In this document: piece after piece, positions 7,591-15,644 of the stretch
How positions within the stretch are numbered: position 1 is the first letter of the stretch
How the letters are laid out: every line of letters starts with the position of its first letter
Notes under the pieces: generated by a model
Seen by the model: only the letters and a program-made list of their open reading frames with translations
Databases searched by the model: none
What the model was told of the DNA's origin: nothing
Source of the DNA: JAIEPW01 sp964471915
GTDB taxonomy: Bacteria > Acidobacteriota > Terriglobia > Bryobacterales > Bryobacteraceae
Direction: 5' to 3'
Length of the DNA stretch: 64,000 nucleotides
NCBI GenBank assembly: GCA_964471915.1
Contig: CAYYID010000013.1
Location: forward strand, 1 to 64,000
Program-made: the position numbers and the translations under genes

Positions 7591-7920
7591 CTACGCCGCT
7601 TCGTTTTCCCGAATCTGCGTCTCGATCTCGTTCGGGTGGGCGCGAGCGTAGGCCCAGGCGTTGGCAAGGTCCTCCGCGCGCAGCGTGGGATAACTGGCCA
7701 GGAGGGTCTGCTCGGTTGCGCCCAGCCGGCGCGCCTGTTCCAACACCCATACCGGGACGCGCGTCCGCACGATACAGGGTTCACCGCCGCAGACGCCAGG
7801 CAGGGAAGCCACGCCCGGAAAAGTGCCGCTCAGTTCCTCGATCGCCCACTTGAGAAGCTGCGCTTTCTCGCTTTCCGGGACCGAGTGCAACAGAGCTTCG
7901 AATTCGCGCCAGCCGGCCAC
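7591..7920 (-). CDS. DUF433 antitoxin (partner of a broken toxin)
   Basis: 109 residues. The second half carries the DUF433 core: PGVCGGEPCIVRTRVPVWVL, then GATEQTLLASYPTLRAEDLANAW. The N-terminal 40 residues (MAGWREFEALLHSVPESEK) form an extra helical segment seen in longer DUF433 antitoxins. It is followed after 5 bases by the frameshifted DUF5615 toxin. It probably represses its own promoter and no longer has an active toxin to neutralise. The pair lies between the heparinase-like gene end and a decayed copy of that end. Confidence 0.75.
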   Translation of the reverse strand: MAGWREFEALLHSVPESEKAQLLKWAIEELSGTFPGVASLPGVCGGEPCIVRTRVPVWVLEQARRLGATEQTLLASYPTLRAEDLANAWAYARAHPNEIETQIRENEAA

Positions 7921-7972
7921 GGCCTCATTATCTCACTCTGGTTTGGCGACGATCCTGCCGCGGCAGTGCGGG

Positions 7973-9289
7973 CTACCGCGCCCGCACCCGGACCCCGGCC
8001 TTGGTTTCCTTCGGCACCTTCAGCACCACCGTCCCGCTGCGGTCCGCCCGGATCTCGCGCATCTCCTCGTCGTCGATCTCCACCAGCAGCGCCGCGTCCG
8101 GCGGCAGCCCCAGCAGCACTGTCGCTTCGGTATCCACCGTAGCCTGCACCGGCAGCTTCACCTTGAGGATCTTCGACGTCCCGATCTCCACCGGCTTGTC
8201 GCCGGCGGACACCGCCTTCACCTCGCCGTCCTCGAATAGCTGGACCTGCCCGTCGAACAGCCCCAGCCACGTCGCGTCGTCGTCCCAGCTCGACCGGGCA
8301 AACAGGCGCCCGGTGCGGGGGTCGTACAGCGTGAGCGGCAGCCGGTAGAACGTCAGCCCCGGCTGATACGGGTTGGCCCACAGGAACTCGTAGGGAGCGC
8401 CCAGGCCGGAGCGCAGCAGAAACCGGTCCTGGATCAGCCACCCTTGCAAATACTGGCTCTCGATCGAGTTGGTGTCGAGCGCCACCAGCGCCAGTCCGGC
8501 CACGCGCGACATCGCCGCCGCGGTAAGATCCGGCGCCGCGGGACGCCGTGGATCGGCCGCGAACGCCGGAATCCGGTACTCGTTCTCGGTCGCGGCCAGG
8601 GGCGCGGGATAGTGCCCGGCGACGTGGAACAGCGGCAGTTCGGCGAAGTAACGCGCCGCGTCCTCCCGCAGATCGATCTTCAGGTTGTCGCGCACCGCGT
8701 GCACGATCTCCAGCAGCGGATAGAGTTGCCCGCGCGGCACCGGGTCCGCGCCCGTGTCCATGCGTCGCGCGATCCCTTGCCGCCACCACTTCTGCACCAG
8801 CTCCCGCAGCGACGCTGCTCCGTGCTCCGGCTCCGTATCGGCCAGCGCGATCGTGGCGAACACGCGGTTGCGCGTCCCGGCGAGCGAGGCGTCGGCCCGC
8901 GCCCGCCCGGCCTGGAGCTTGTCCGCCAGGGCTTTCTTCTGGGCGGCAGTCAGAACCGGCTGGCACCAGTCGTAGACCAACGCCAGTTGGCGCAGGTCCG
9001 TTGCCGGACCCAACGCCCACTCGATGGCCTGGCGGGCGCTCTCCGCGTCGCCTGAGATTTGATAATGCAAGGCATACGCGAACCCTTTCTCGGGCAGCGA
9101 CGCGCGACCGGTAACCAGCAGATGGAACTGCTCCCAGCGGATCGATTGGCGCTCCCGCTCCCGCCGCAGCAGCCGCAGCCGCTGGGCGTTCAGCAGCAGC
9201 CGGGGAGCCTCGGTGTAGACGCCGTACTCTTCGTCCTGTTGCCCGAACAGCAGGACTCCGGCGACCAGCAAGAGCAGAGCGCGGCGCAC
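7973..9289 (-). CDS. Secreted heparinase/alginate-lyase-like protein
   Basis: 438 residues with signal peptide (MRRALLLLVAGVLLFGQQ). The N-terminal half is helical with tryptophans and paired basic residues, resembling the alpha/alpha toroid of heparinase II/III and alginate lyases: SIRWEQFHLLV, FAYALHYQISGDAESARQAI, LALVYDWCQP. The C-terminal half is beta-rich (GRLFARSSWDDDATWLGLFDG), as in the beta-sandwich of those enzymes. It probably degrades or binds an acidic polysaccharide outside the cytoplasm; I cannot name catalytic residues, so activity is inferred. The start is GTG 9289, 7 bases after a CACAAT hexamer on the minus strand. Confidence 0.6.
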   Translation of the reverse strand: MRRALLLLVAGVLLFGQQDEEYGVYTEAPRLLLNAQRLRLLRRERERQSIRWEQFHLLVTGRASLPEKGFAYALHYQISGDAESARQAIEWALGPATDLRQLALVYDWCQPVLTAAQKKALADKLQAGRARADASLAGTRNRVFATIALADTEPEHGAASLRELVQKWWRQGIARRMDTGADPVPRGQLYPLLEIVHAVRDNLKIDLREDAARYFAELPLFHVAGHYPAPLAATENEYRIPAFAADPRRPAAPDLTAAAMSRVAGLALVALDTNSIESQYLQGWLIQDRFLLRSGLGAPYEFLWANPYQPGLTFYRLPLTLYDPRTGRLFARSSWDDDATWLGLFDGQVQLFEDGEVKAVSAGDKPVEIGTSKILKVKLPVQATVDTEATVLLGLPPDAALLVEIDDEEMREIRADRSGTVVLKVPKETKAGVRVRAR

Positions 9290-9445
9290 GGGGTCAATTG
9301 TGTCACAGGGACACAGCGTTGCGGAACCCGTACCCGGCCAGCAAGCCTCGGGCAGCCCTAAGTGATTGACAATAAAGACTTACGAATGTGGTCCCGCACT
9401 TGCCCGTAAGAAAGGCGAATTGATGGAAGTCACTCTTTGAACCTG

Positions 9446-9586
9446 CCCTCTGCTTGCAACGGGTTGGGAACGGGAGAGACGGGTCGGCTGCAAGGAAAAC
9501 GTGCTTGCGGGAGCCGGAGAGTTTGGAAGTTTCAAACCGCTCGTTCTTTTACGTCTCAGCAGGTTGCAAACAGAGGGGCTTTTTTT
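9446..9586 (+). ncRNA. Candidate structured small RNA with terminal helix and U-tract
   Basis: Bases 9446-9460 (ccctctgcttgcaac) pair with 9563-9577 (gttgcaaacagaggg) at 14 of 15 positions, and TTTTTTT follows at 9580-9586. Inside, cggctgcaag pairs with cttgc and agccg around an AACG-containing loop (about 9485-9516), and gtttg pairs with caaac (about 9521-9537). This gives a multi-branched fold of about 140 nt ending like an intrinsic terminator. No RNase P, tmRNA, SRP or 6S signature was recognised. A promoter is not clear; TTGACA at 9366 lacks a matching -10 at the right distance. Confidence 0.4.
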
Positions 9587-9748
9587 CGCGGTTCGAGAGG
9601 GACCAGCACTTATACGACTTTTTCACCCCAGGGATCTGGGTTTCGGTGACGGATGCGGATGACTTGCAGGCGGAAAAAATATTGGACGCGGGCCGCTTGG
9701 AGAAGTCTGTGATCGGAGCTGACGCCGGGTCCTAGCCCGTCTTGGGCG

Positions 9749-9807
9749 AGCCGCATCGGAAACGGTTACCGACTGCTACCTCAGGCACCAATTCCGATGC
9801 GGCTTTT
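9749..9807 (+). terminator. Perfect 13-bp stem with T-run
   Basis: agccgcatcggaa (9749-9761) and ttccgatgcggct (9792-9804) are exact reverse complements separated by 30 bases, and a run of T begins at 9804. The loop is long for an intrinsic terminator, so it may instead be the closing helix of a small structured RNA. Confidence 0.5.
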
Positions 9808-9823
9808 CTTCGCCCCCTGTGCC

Positions 9824-10117
9824 TTACCAGGCTAGGGTGCCCGTGCGGGCAACCTCTTCCGGGTGCGGCAGATACACCGCCTTACAACGCTCACAACGGT
9901 AGACTTCGGCAGCCGTTCCGAGCCGCGCGGTCACTTCAAGGGAAATATCATACCACCGTTTCAGGTGCCCCGCACACAGCTTCCCCTTTTCGTTCTTTTC
10001 GTCACAAGCGCGCATGCGGGGGACGCGGCGCTTCAGCTTGAGCCCCGACGGCAGGGTTTCGATGAGTTCCGAGGGCGCAAACCGCGCCGCGCCGTACTTC
10101 GGGGTCGCCTCCGCCAT
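9824..10117 (-). CDS. Conserved hypothetical with zinc-finger-like cysteines
   Basis: 97 residues. MRACDEKNEKGKLCAGHLKRW in the middle and YRCERCKAVYLPHP near the end give CxnC plus CxxC pairs, suggesting a structural zinc site. I chose ATG 10117, MAEATPKYGAARFAP; the frame is open upstream to 10249 but that part is proline/arginine-rich and overlaps the divergent glycosyltransferase. A TAAACT hexamer lies 7 bases upstream of the ATG on the minus strand. No function is known to me for this pattern. Confidence 0.65.
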   Translation of the reverse strand: MAEATPKYGAARFAPSELIETLPSGLKLKRRVPRMRACDEKNEKGKLCAGHLKRWYDISLEVTARLGTAAEVYRCERCKAVYLPHPEEVARTGTLAW

Positions 10118-10161
10118 GCCTTTCAGTTTACGCCAGTTGCCCGCGCCGGGCTGGATGCGCG

Positions 10162-11829
10162 ATGCTGTGGGCTCCGATGCCGAAGCCGCCGAAAAGCTCG
10201 CCCGCTCCCGCCGCGGCGCCCGCACGCCTGGCCCCGGCAGGCCTGGCAACGCTTCACCGGTACGCCGGGTGGATCTCGGTGGCGCTGGTTCTGCTCGGAA
10301 CCGCGCGCATCGCGGCCACCTGGACCGTCCTTTCCCACATCGTGGACGAACCCGCGCACGTCGCCTGCGGCATGGAGTACCTCGACCGCGGGGTCTACCG
10401 CCTGGAGCCGCAGCATCCCCCGCTGACCCGCGCGGCCGTCGCGCTGCTGCCCCGCCTGGCCGGGGCTCGCAGCAAAGGGCTGGCCGGCATCTGGGACGAG
10501 GGGCTGGCGATCCTCGGATCCGGCGTCGAATTCGAGCGGAACCTGACGCTCGCCCGCGCCGGGAACCTCCCGTTCTTCTGGCTGGCGGCTGCCCTGGTCT
10601 TCCTGTTCGCGCGGCGTATCGCCGGATCGCCGGGCGCGGCCGCGGGCGCCGTGTTCCTGTTTACCTTCACTCCCGCGGTGCTCGCGCATGCCGGCGTCGC
10701 GACCACTGACCTGGGCTTCACGGCTCTGTTTCTCGCCGCCGCCTACGCCGGGTGGCGCTGGCTGGAGCACCCGGATCCGCGGCGCACGGTCCTGCTCGGG
10801 CTGGCGATCGGCGGCGCGGTGCTGGCTAAGTTTTCCACGCTGGCGTTCTATCCCATGACCGCGCTGCTCGCCGTCCCGGGATTCTGGCACTTCCGTCGCG
10901 ACGACTTCACCTCGAATCTACGGCGCTACGCCGCCGGATTGCCGGTGGCGCTGCTGCTGGCCGCCGTGGTGATCTGGGCCGCCTATCGATGCTCGTGGGG
11001 AACCCCGCCCGGCTGGAGCTTCGCGGTGCCCGCGCCGGAGCTGTTCGCGGGCATCGACCAGGTCCGCCAGCACGACCGCACCGGGCACCTCACCTATCTG
11101 CTGGGCCGCGTGAACACGGTGGGCTGGTGGTATTTCTACCTGGTCGCGCTGGCGGTGAAGACGCCGCTGCCGCTGCTCGCGGCCGGCCTCGGCGGACTGC
11201 TGCTGCTCAGCACCCGCAAGTTCGGCGCGCAGGGCTGGATCCTGCCCGCGCTGGTGATCGGGGTGCTCGGCTATGCTTCGCTGTTCTCGAACATCGTCAT
11301 CGGCACCCGGCACGTCCTGCCGGTGTACGCCGCGCTGGCGATCGCGGGAGCGGCCGGTGTTGCCTGGCTGCTGGAGCGGTTTCCGGGTGTAGCCGCGGTT
11401 ACCGCCGTCGCCGGCGCGGGCCTGTGGCTCGCCGCCGGATCCCTGGCCGCGCATCCGGACTACCTCGGCTATTTCAACCTGACCGCCGGTGACCGCCCCG
11501 AGGAGTTTCTGGTCGACTCGGACCTCGACTGGGGCCAGGATGTGAAGCGCCTGGCCGCGCGCCTCCGGGAGCGGGGCGTCACTGAAGCCGGGTTCAATCA
11601 GTTCGCGCCCGGCAACCTGCAGGCGCTGTACGGCATGCCGCCCACGAAAGAAATCACCGTGGAAGGCCCCGCGCCCGGCTGGACCGCCGTCGGGGTGACA
11701 CGCATGAAGCTTGGGCTCTTCGGCGGCGACCGCTATGTCTACGACCCCGGCACCCGGTTCTGGCCGGAGCAGATCCCGCCGGTGGAGCGCGTGGGGTCCG
11801 GGATCCTGCTCTACTACCGCCGTCCCTAG
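10162..11829 (+). CDS. Glycosyltransferase family 39 (PMT-like) membrane protein
   Basis: 555 residues with about ten transmembrane segments (for example YAGWISVALVLLGTARIAA and LPFFWLAAALVFLFARRIAG). The first periplasmic loop has HIVDEPAHVACGMEYL, with the acidic DE dyad and histidine typical of the GT-C/PMT fold, and LEPQHPPLTRA. Such enzymes use polyprenyl-phosphate sugars to glycosylate proteins or lipids at the outer face of the inner membrane. The C-terminal part (DSDLDWGQDVKRLAARL, YYRRP at the end) is soluble. ATG 10177 is an alternative start. The last 128 bases are copied at 14844-14970, beyond the kinase gene. Confidence 0.85.
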   Translation: MLWAPMPKPPKSSPAPAAAPARLAPAGLATLHRYAGWISVALVLLGTARIAATWTVLSHIVDEPAHVACGMEYLDRGVYRLEPQHPPLTRAAVALLPRLAGARSKGLAGIWDEGLAILGSGVEFERNLTLARAGNLPFFWLAAALVFLFARRIAGSPGAAAGAVFLFTFTPAVLAHAGVATTDLGFTALFLAAAYAGWRWLEHPDPRRTVLLGLAIGGAVLAKFSTLAFYPMTALLAVPGFWHFRRDDFTSNLRRYAAGLPVALLLAAVVIWAAYRCSWGTPPGWSFAVPAPELFAGIDQVRQHDRTGHLTYLLGRVNTVGWWYFYLVALAVKTPLPLLAAGLGGLLLLSTRKFGAQGWILPALVIGVLGYASLFSNIVIGTRHVLPVYAALAIAGAAGVAWLLERFPGVAAVTAVAGAGLWLAAGSLAAHPDYLGYFNLTAGDRPEEFLVDSDLDWGQDVKRLAARLRERGVTEAGFNQFAPGNLQALYGMPPTKEITVEGPAPGWTAVGVTRMKLGLFGGDRYVYDPGTRFWPEQIPPVERVGSGILLYYRRP

Positions 11830-11919
11830 CCGGCAGTCCCTGGAAGATCGCGGGGACAAGTGGAGTGACTTCCGGATGGTCGACTGCTCAGCACGCGTTC
11901 GAATCGTTGTGAGCGGCTG

Positions 11920-14649
11920 CTATTTCCCTGCCGGCGCCTTCCGCCGCAGCTCGTCCCCGAAATTCACCAGAATAGTGAGGCTAGTGGGGAGTTCTTCGCC
12001 GACTTCGTCCTCGACCATCGCCGCCAGCCGCTTGCCGTCCGGGGCGATGTCGTAGTACCCGAAGTTTCTGACGCGGACTTCCGACCACACCCGCGGCTTT
12101 CCCGCCGCGAACGTATCGCCTTTCGCGGCGACACTGGCGGCCATCACTCGCCGGTCCAACCCAAGAAACAGCAGTTCCCGCCCGTCGCGAGACCAATGCG
12201 GAACGCGACCGCCACCCATCGACACCTGCCAGCGGCCTCCTGACCCTCCGCCTGACAAGGAGAACGGGCGCACATAAACTTCCACTTTCCCCGACTCTTC
12301 CGACCCGTATGCCAGCCACCGCCCGTCCGGTGAAAACGCCGGGCGGTCTTCGTCGAAAGGGGTTCCCAGAAACAGCTCCGCCTTGCCAAGCCGGATCCCG
12401 GGCCCGCCTGGCCTGGAATCGGCTTCCACCGGCGAAGTGAAGAGGTCAAAGCTGCCGCCGGTCCCGCGCTGGAAGGTCGCCAGGCGCTTTCCGTCCGGGG
12501 CAAATGAATAGGGAAACTGCATCACCTCGGTCAAGCGCCTGGCCTCTCCCGATCCGTCCGCGCGGATCGCGTACAACCCGGGAGCAGGGTGGTTGAAGGA
12601 ACGGAACACGATGGTCTTCCCGTCGGGAGTCCACACCGGGTAATCATTCACGCCCGGCAGGAAACTCAGCCGTGACGTTGTGTCCCGATCCAGGTCTTTC
12701 ACCCAGATGTCGGTGGATCCTTTGCCATTGCTGCTGGCATACGCCAAGCGCCTGCCGTCGGGGGAGAAACGTGGAGTCTGGTATCGTCCCGGTGGAGCGA
12801 GCAGCGGCTGTGCCATCTTGCCACGGCTATCAACCCAGGAAATCGGATACCCTCCCCGGAACGCCTTCCCGGCGAGGTAGACGAACGTTCCATTCCCCGC
12901 GAACGTGAAGTCCCCACCCCCGACCTCGGTGCTGCCGACATCCAGCAGTACCGGCGCCGGAGAGCCCGCGAGAGCCAACCGGCGGGGGTCGAATGGCACC
13001 GCGAAGAGAGTGGACTGATACAGGTAAATGAGGTGCCCGAGGGCGTCAAAGCCCGGTGTCCCGGGCAGATCTGTTGCGGGAAGATAGCGGGGGAAGAAAC
13101 CTCCCCGATGCAGCGTCTTCCGTTCCCCAGTCTCCAGGGAGAGCACCTCGATGGTCGCGTCGCCGTAGCCTGAGCTTGCTTGGGTGGCCGCGGTAAACAG
13201 GACCTCCTTACTACCAGGGAGCACTTGCGGCCAACGGTGTGTCTCCTCGCCCGCCTTCAGCGTTGTCAGCGCCAAGAGCTTCCCCCCGGCGGAGGGGATC
13301 CGCCACAGGGTATTTCTCGATGCCACGATGATATTGCCGTCGTCCCCCCAGCTTGCCCCACTTACAAGGTGAGCGGGGCCGAACGTGACCGCCGCACCGC
13401 CTTCCACGGCGATCTTCTTCATCTGTTGGTCGGCGAAAAAACCGATCCAGTCGCCGCCCGGAGAAAAGAACGGCCCGTGGGCATTTTCTGTCCCGGCGAG
13501 CGGCGTCAACTGGCTCTGATGCAGCAGCCGGGTGTGGAGGCGCGTCTGCCCATCGGCACCACGCAAGGAAAGCACCAGACGCGTTCCGTCGGGCGAGAGC
13601 GCGATCAGGTTTCCACCGATGCCTACCTGGACATCGGCCCGTTCCAGCGGCGTGGCGGGTGGGATATCCACGTTCAGGTGCAGCAACGGCCGCGGCGGCG
13701 CGGGGCGGGCGGCGTTGTACCAGCCGATGCCTGCGACCAGGAGGGCGAGCGTCGCTGCGCCGGCCACCACCCATGGCCAGCGGTTGAACTTCGCCGCTAC
13801 GGGCACAACTTCCGCCGGCGGCGACTTCAACTCGATCACCACGTCGCGCATCGTCTGCCAGCGGTCGTCGGGATCCTTCTGCAAACACCGCCGCACCAGC
13901 CGCTCGAGCCACGCGGGCGTGAACGGCTTCACGGCCATAGGCGCCGGATCGGCGGAGAGGATCGCCCCGACCAGGCTCGAATAGCTCTTGCCCTGAAACG
14001 CCTTCTGCCCGGTCACCATCTCATACAGCACTGCGCCGAGGGCCCAGATATCGCTGCGCGCATCGGCCTCGCGACCCTCGAACTGCTCCGGCGCCATGTA
14101 CTGCGGCGTGCCCATGATCGTGCCTTCTGTTGTCAGAACAGCCGTGAGCGTTGCTTCGTTTGGTCCGGACTTGGCTTGCGATTTGGCGAGGCCGAAATCG
14201 AGCACCTTCACGCCGTCGCGCGTCAGCATGATGTTCTGCGGCTTCACGTCGCGGTGGGTGACGCCGGCGCGATGGGCGCGGTCCAGCGCGTCGGCAATCT
14301 GGCCGGCGAACTTCAGCGCCTGCTCCAGCGGCAGTGCGCCCCTGGCAAGGCGATCGGCGAGGGTCTCACCGTCGATCAGCTCCATCACCATGTAGCTCGT
14401 GTCTTCATGGCGGCCGATATCGTGCAGCGTGCAGATGTTGGGGTGATTCAGCGAGGCAACGGCCCGCGCCTCGCGCTCGAAGCGCGCGCGCGATTCCTCC
14501 CGCTCCGCGATGTGTTCGGGCAGAACCTTGACGGCGATGGACCGCTCGAGCCGCGTGTCGCGGGCCTTATACACTTCGCCCATGCCACCGGCCCCCAGCG
14601 GGGCAACGATTTCATACGGGCCGAGTCGTTCGCCTGGTGAAAGCGGCAT
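11920..14649 (-). CDS. Ser/Thr protein kinase with TolB/WD40-like propeller
   Basis: 909 residues. Residues 12-275 are a PknB-type kinase: glycine loop GAGGMGEVYKA, AVKVL with lysine 41, HRDVKPQN with catalytic Asp 134, DFG with Asp 151, and MAPEQFEG. One transmembrane helix follows (WVVAGAATLALLVAGIGWY), so the kinase faces the cytoplasm and the remaining 590 residues are outside. That part has repeated SPDGxxLAY/F blades (for example FSPDGRRLAYASS, FSPDGRWLAYGSE), a TolB/PD40-type beta-propeller likely to sense a ligand. This architecture is typical of Acidobacteria. The gene lies between the glycosyltransferase and a copy of the glycosyltransferase 3' end. Confidence 0.92.
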   Translation of the reverse strand: MPLSPGERLGPYEIVAPLGAGGMGEVYKARDTRLERSIAVKVLPEHIAEREESRARFEREARAVASLNHPNICTLHDIGRHEDTSYMVMELIDGETLADRLARGALPLEQALKFAGQIADALDRAHRAGVTHRDVKPQNIMLTRDGVKVLDFGLAKSQAKSGPNEATLTAVLTTEGTIMGTPQYMAPEQFEGREADARSDIWALGAVLYEMVTGQKAFQGKSYSSLVGAILSADPAPMAVKPFTPAWLERLVRRCLQKDPDDRWQTMRDVVIELKSPPAEVVPVAAKFNRWPWVVAGAATLALLVAGIGWYNAARPAPPRPLLHLNVDIPPATPLERADVQVGIGGNLIALSPDGTRLVLSLRGADGQTRLHTRLLHQSQLTPLAGTENAHGPFFSPGGDWIGFFADQQMKKIAVEGGAAVTFGPAHLVSGASWGDDGNIIVASRNTLWRIPSAGGKLLALTTLKAGEETHRWPQVLPGSKEVLFTAATQASSGYGDATIEVLSLETGERKTLHRGGFFPRYLPATDLPGTPGFDALGHLIYLYQSTLFAVPFDPRRLALAGSPAPVLLDVGSTEVGGGDFTFAGNGTFVYLAGKAFRGGYPISWVDSRGKMAQPLLAPPGRYQTPRFSPDGRRLAYASSNGKGSTDIWVKDLDRDTTSRLSFLPGVNDYPVWTPDGKTIVFRSFNHPAPGLYAIRADGSGEARRLTEVMQFPYSFAPDGKRLATFQRGTGGSFDLFTSPVEADSRPGGPGIRLGKAELFLGTPFDEDRPAFSPDGRWLAYGSEESGKVEVYVRPFSLSGGGSGGRWQVSMGGGRVPHWSRDGRELLFLGLDRRVMAASVAAKGDTFAAGKPRVWSEVRVRNFGYYDIAPDGKRLAAMVEDEVGEELPTSLTILVNFGDELRRKAPAGK

Positions 14650-14788
14650 TGCGTGAGCCCTCTAGTTTAGTAGATTGGGGCGAGCGCCCCGAAAATCCCG
14701 CCCGCAGGCGCGAGCTGCCTCTCTATCCCAACCTGAACAAGCACACCCGCACGGAAGCGGTCGACGGAATGCTCTCTGAAGGAGCCCC
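14650..14788. other. Kinase upstream region, no gene recognised
   Basis: The stretch upstream of the kinase contains ggggcgagcgcccc (a short GC hairpin at about 14677-14690) and TAAACT-like sequence near the kinase start. On the plus strand a short open frame reads LPLYPNLNKHTRTEAVDG but it has no start codon context and no family match I know. It may be the remnant of a deleted gene. Confidence 0.35.
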
Positions 14789-14970
14789 AGTCGGATCTAC
14801 GGCGGGCTAGGGCTGGGTTTGCTGCTGCTGGCGGCCGTGGCCGGCATGAAGCTCGGGCTTTTCGGCGGCGACCGCTATGTCTACGACCCCGGCACCGCTT
14901 CTGGCCGCAGCAGATCCCGCCGGTGGAGCACGTGGGGGCCGGGATCCTGCTGTACTACCGCCGCCCTTAG
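14789..14970 (+). pseudogene. Chimeric scar of two gene 3' ends
   Basis: Bases 14789-14845 copy 15251-15309 (the end of the small membrane protein gene, two bases shorter), and 14844-14970 copy 11702-11829 (the last 128 bases of the glycosyltransferase gene, one base shorter). The two copies are joined at ggc/atgaag. The second part reads MKLGLFGGDRYVYDPG and then loses frame. Both donors are on the plus strand, as is this scar. It ends at TTAGTAGAAT, so the -10 box of the next gene lies at its edge. Confidence 0.8.
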
Positions 14971-14976
14971 TAGAAT
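14971..14976 (+). promoter_or_regulatory. -10-like box, probably leaderless start
   Basis: TAGAAT is followed by exactly six bases and then the ATG at 14983, so transcription would begin at or next to the start codon. The same 6-base spacing occurs at 24469 (minus), 24951 and 31312. Confidence 0.45.
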
Positions 14977-14982
14977 CGCCCG

Positions 14983-15339
14983 ATGCGGAATCATCCGGTG
15001 CTGCGCTCCCGGAAAGCACTCCTCCTTTTGGCGATCCTACTCGGGCTGGGGAGCGCCGGGTTCCTGGCCAGCGCGCCGTCGCGCTGGGAGAGATTCGATC
15101 GCGACCAGCGGAGTTACGACCGAAATCTCGAACGGATTCGGGAATTGGGCGAGAGGTCCCGGACCGGGCCGCTGGCCGATAGCGAACGGAACGAACTGGA
15201 GCGCGCCCGGATGGAAGTGCAGACCGATGGGCCGTTCCTCGACCGGGCCAAGTCGGATTTCTACGGCGGGCTCGGGCTGGGTTTGCTGCTGCTCGCAGCC
15301 GCGGCCGGCGCGTTGGCGTATCGGTCCCGTCTGGCGTAG
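14983..15339 (+). CDS. Small membrane protein with two transmembrane helices
   Basis: 118 residues. A first hydrophobic helix (ALLLLAILLGLGSAGFLA, about 12-29) and a second (GLGLGLLLLAAAAGALAY, about 97-114) enclose a charged, probably helical segment (DRDQRSYDRNLERIREL). No known family. It has no Shine-Dalgarno sequence; a TAGAAT box is 6 bases upstream. The end of the gene is duplicated at 14789-14845. Confidence 0.6.
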   Translation: MRNHPVLRSRKALLLLAILLGLGSAGFLASAPSRWERFDRDQRSYDRNLERIRELGERSRTGPLADSERNELERARMEVQTDGPFLDRAKSDFYGGLGLGLLLLAAAAGALAYRSRLA

Positions 15340-15395
15340 TAGCCGCACTGGCTTGCGGGCTTGGTTAAGCTCAGCACCAGGATCAGGAGACAGTC

Positions 15396-15644
15396 GTGGA
15401 CTCACTTGCCGCGAAACTCGACACCAGACCGCGCACGTGGAGGCCAGAAACCGCGGCCGAGGTTCGCGAGCGTGTCTCCGAGCTGATAGAAGTGGGGGGC
15501 GCCAGCGTGCTCAACCTGCCGCGCTCGCGTGCGCGCGAGCGGGCCCTGCTGGACATTCTGGATGAGCCCCCCAACGCGGTGAGGCTGCCGGTCGCCTCGA
15601 ACGCCGTAGGGAAAGGAGCCGCTAGAAATTCAGCCGCAGCATGA
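15396..15644 (+). CDS. Small hypothetical protein
   Basis: 82 residues from GTG 15396, preceded by AGGAGA at a fitting distance. It reads DSLAAKLDTRPRTWRPETAA and then EVRERVSELIEV, amphipathic and probably helical. The end overlaps the convergent receptor gene by 23 bases, and its last 20 residues are low in character, so the true C-terminus may be degraded. The length and charge pattern recall small antitoxin-like proteins, but no partner gene is adjacent. Confidence 0.5.
   Translation: MDSLAAKLDTRPRTWRPETAAEVRERVSELIEVGGASVLNLPRSRARERALLDILDEPPNAVRLPVASNAVGKGAARNSAAA

Larger units (their letters stand above)
9290..9823. other. Gene-poor interval with dense inverted repeats
   Basis: This 534-base interval has no gene I can support. 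It is less GC-rich than its surroundings. On the plus strand it contains a small stem (cttacg 9379-9384 with cgtaag 9405-9410), a long-range stem closed at 9446-9460 and 9563-9577 and followed by seven T, a GCCC/GGGC hairpin (9735-9747), and a perfect 13-bp stem (9749-9761 with 9792-9804) followed by TTTT. An open frame at 9454-9735 exists but resembles no family and its start lies inside the first stem. Structured RNA is the best reading. Confidence 0.55.

Noticed and set aside
9580..9610. tRNA-like T-arm (ggttcgag) in the gene-poor interval
   Set aside because: No matching acceptor stem, anticodon arm or D arm could be formed around it.
9454..9735. A 93-codon plus-strand frame in the gene-poor interval
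   Set aside because: It shows no family pattern and its start codon falls inside the 9446-9460 stem. It remains possible as a small unknown protein because a stem with T-run follows its stop.
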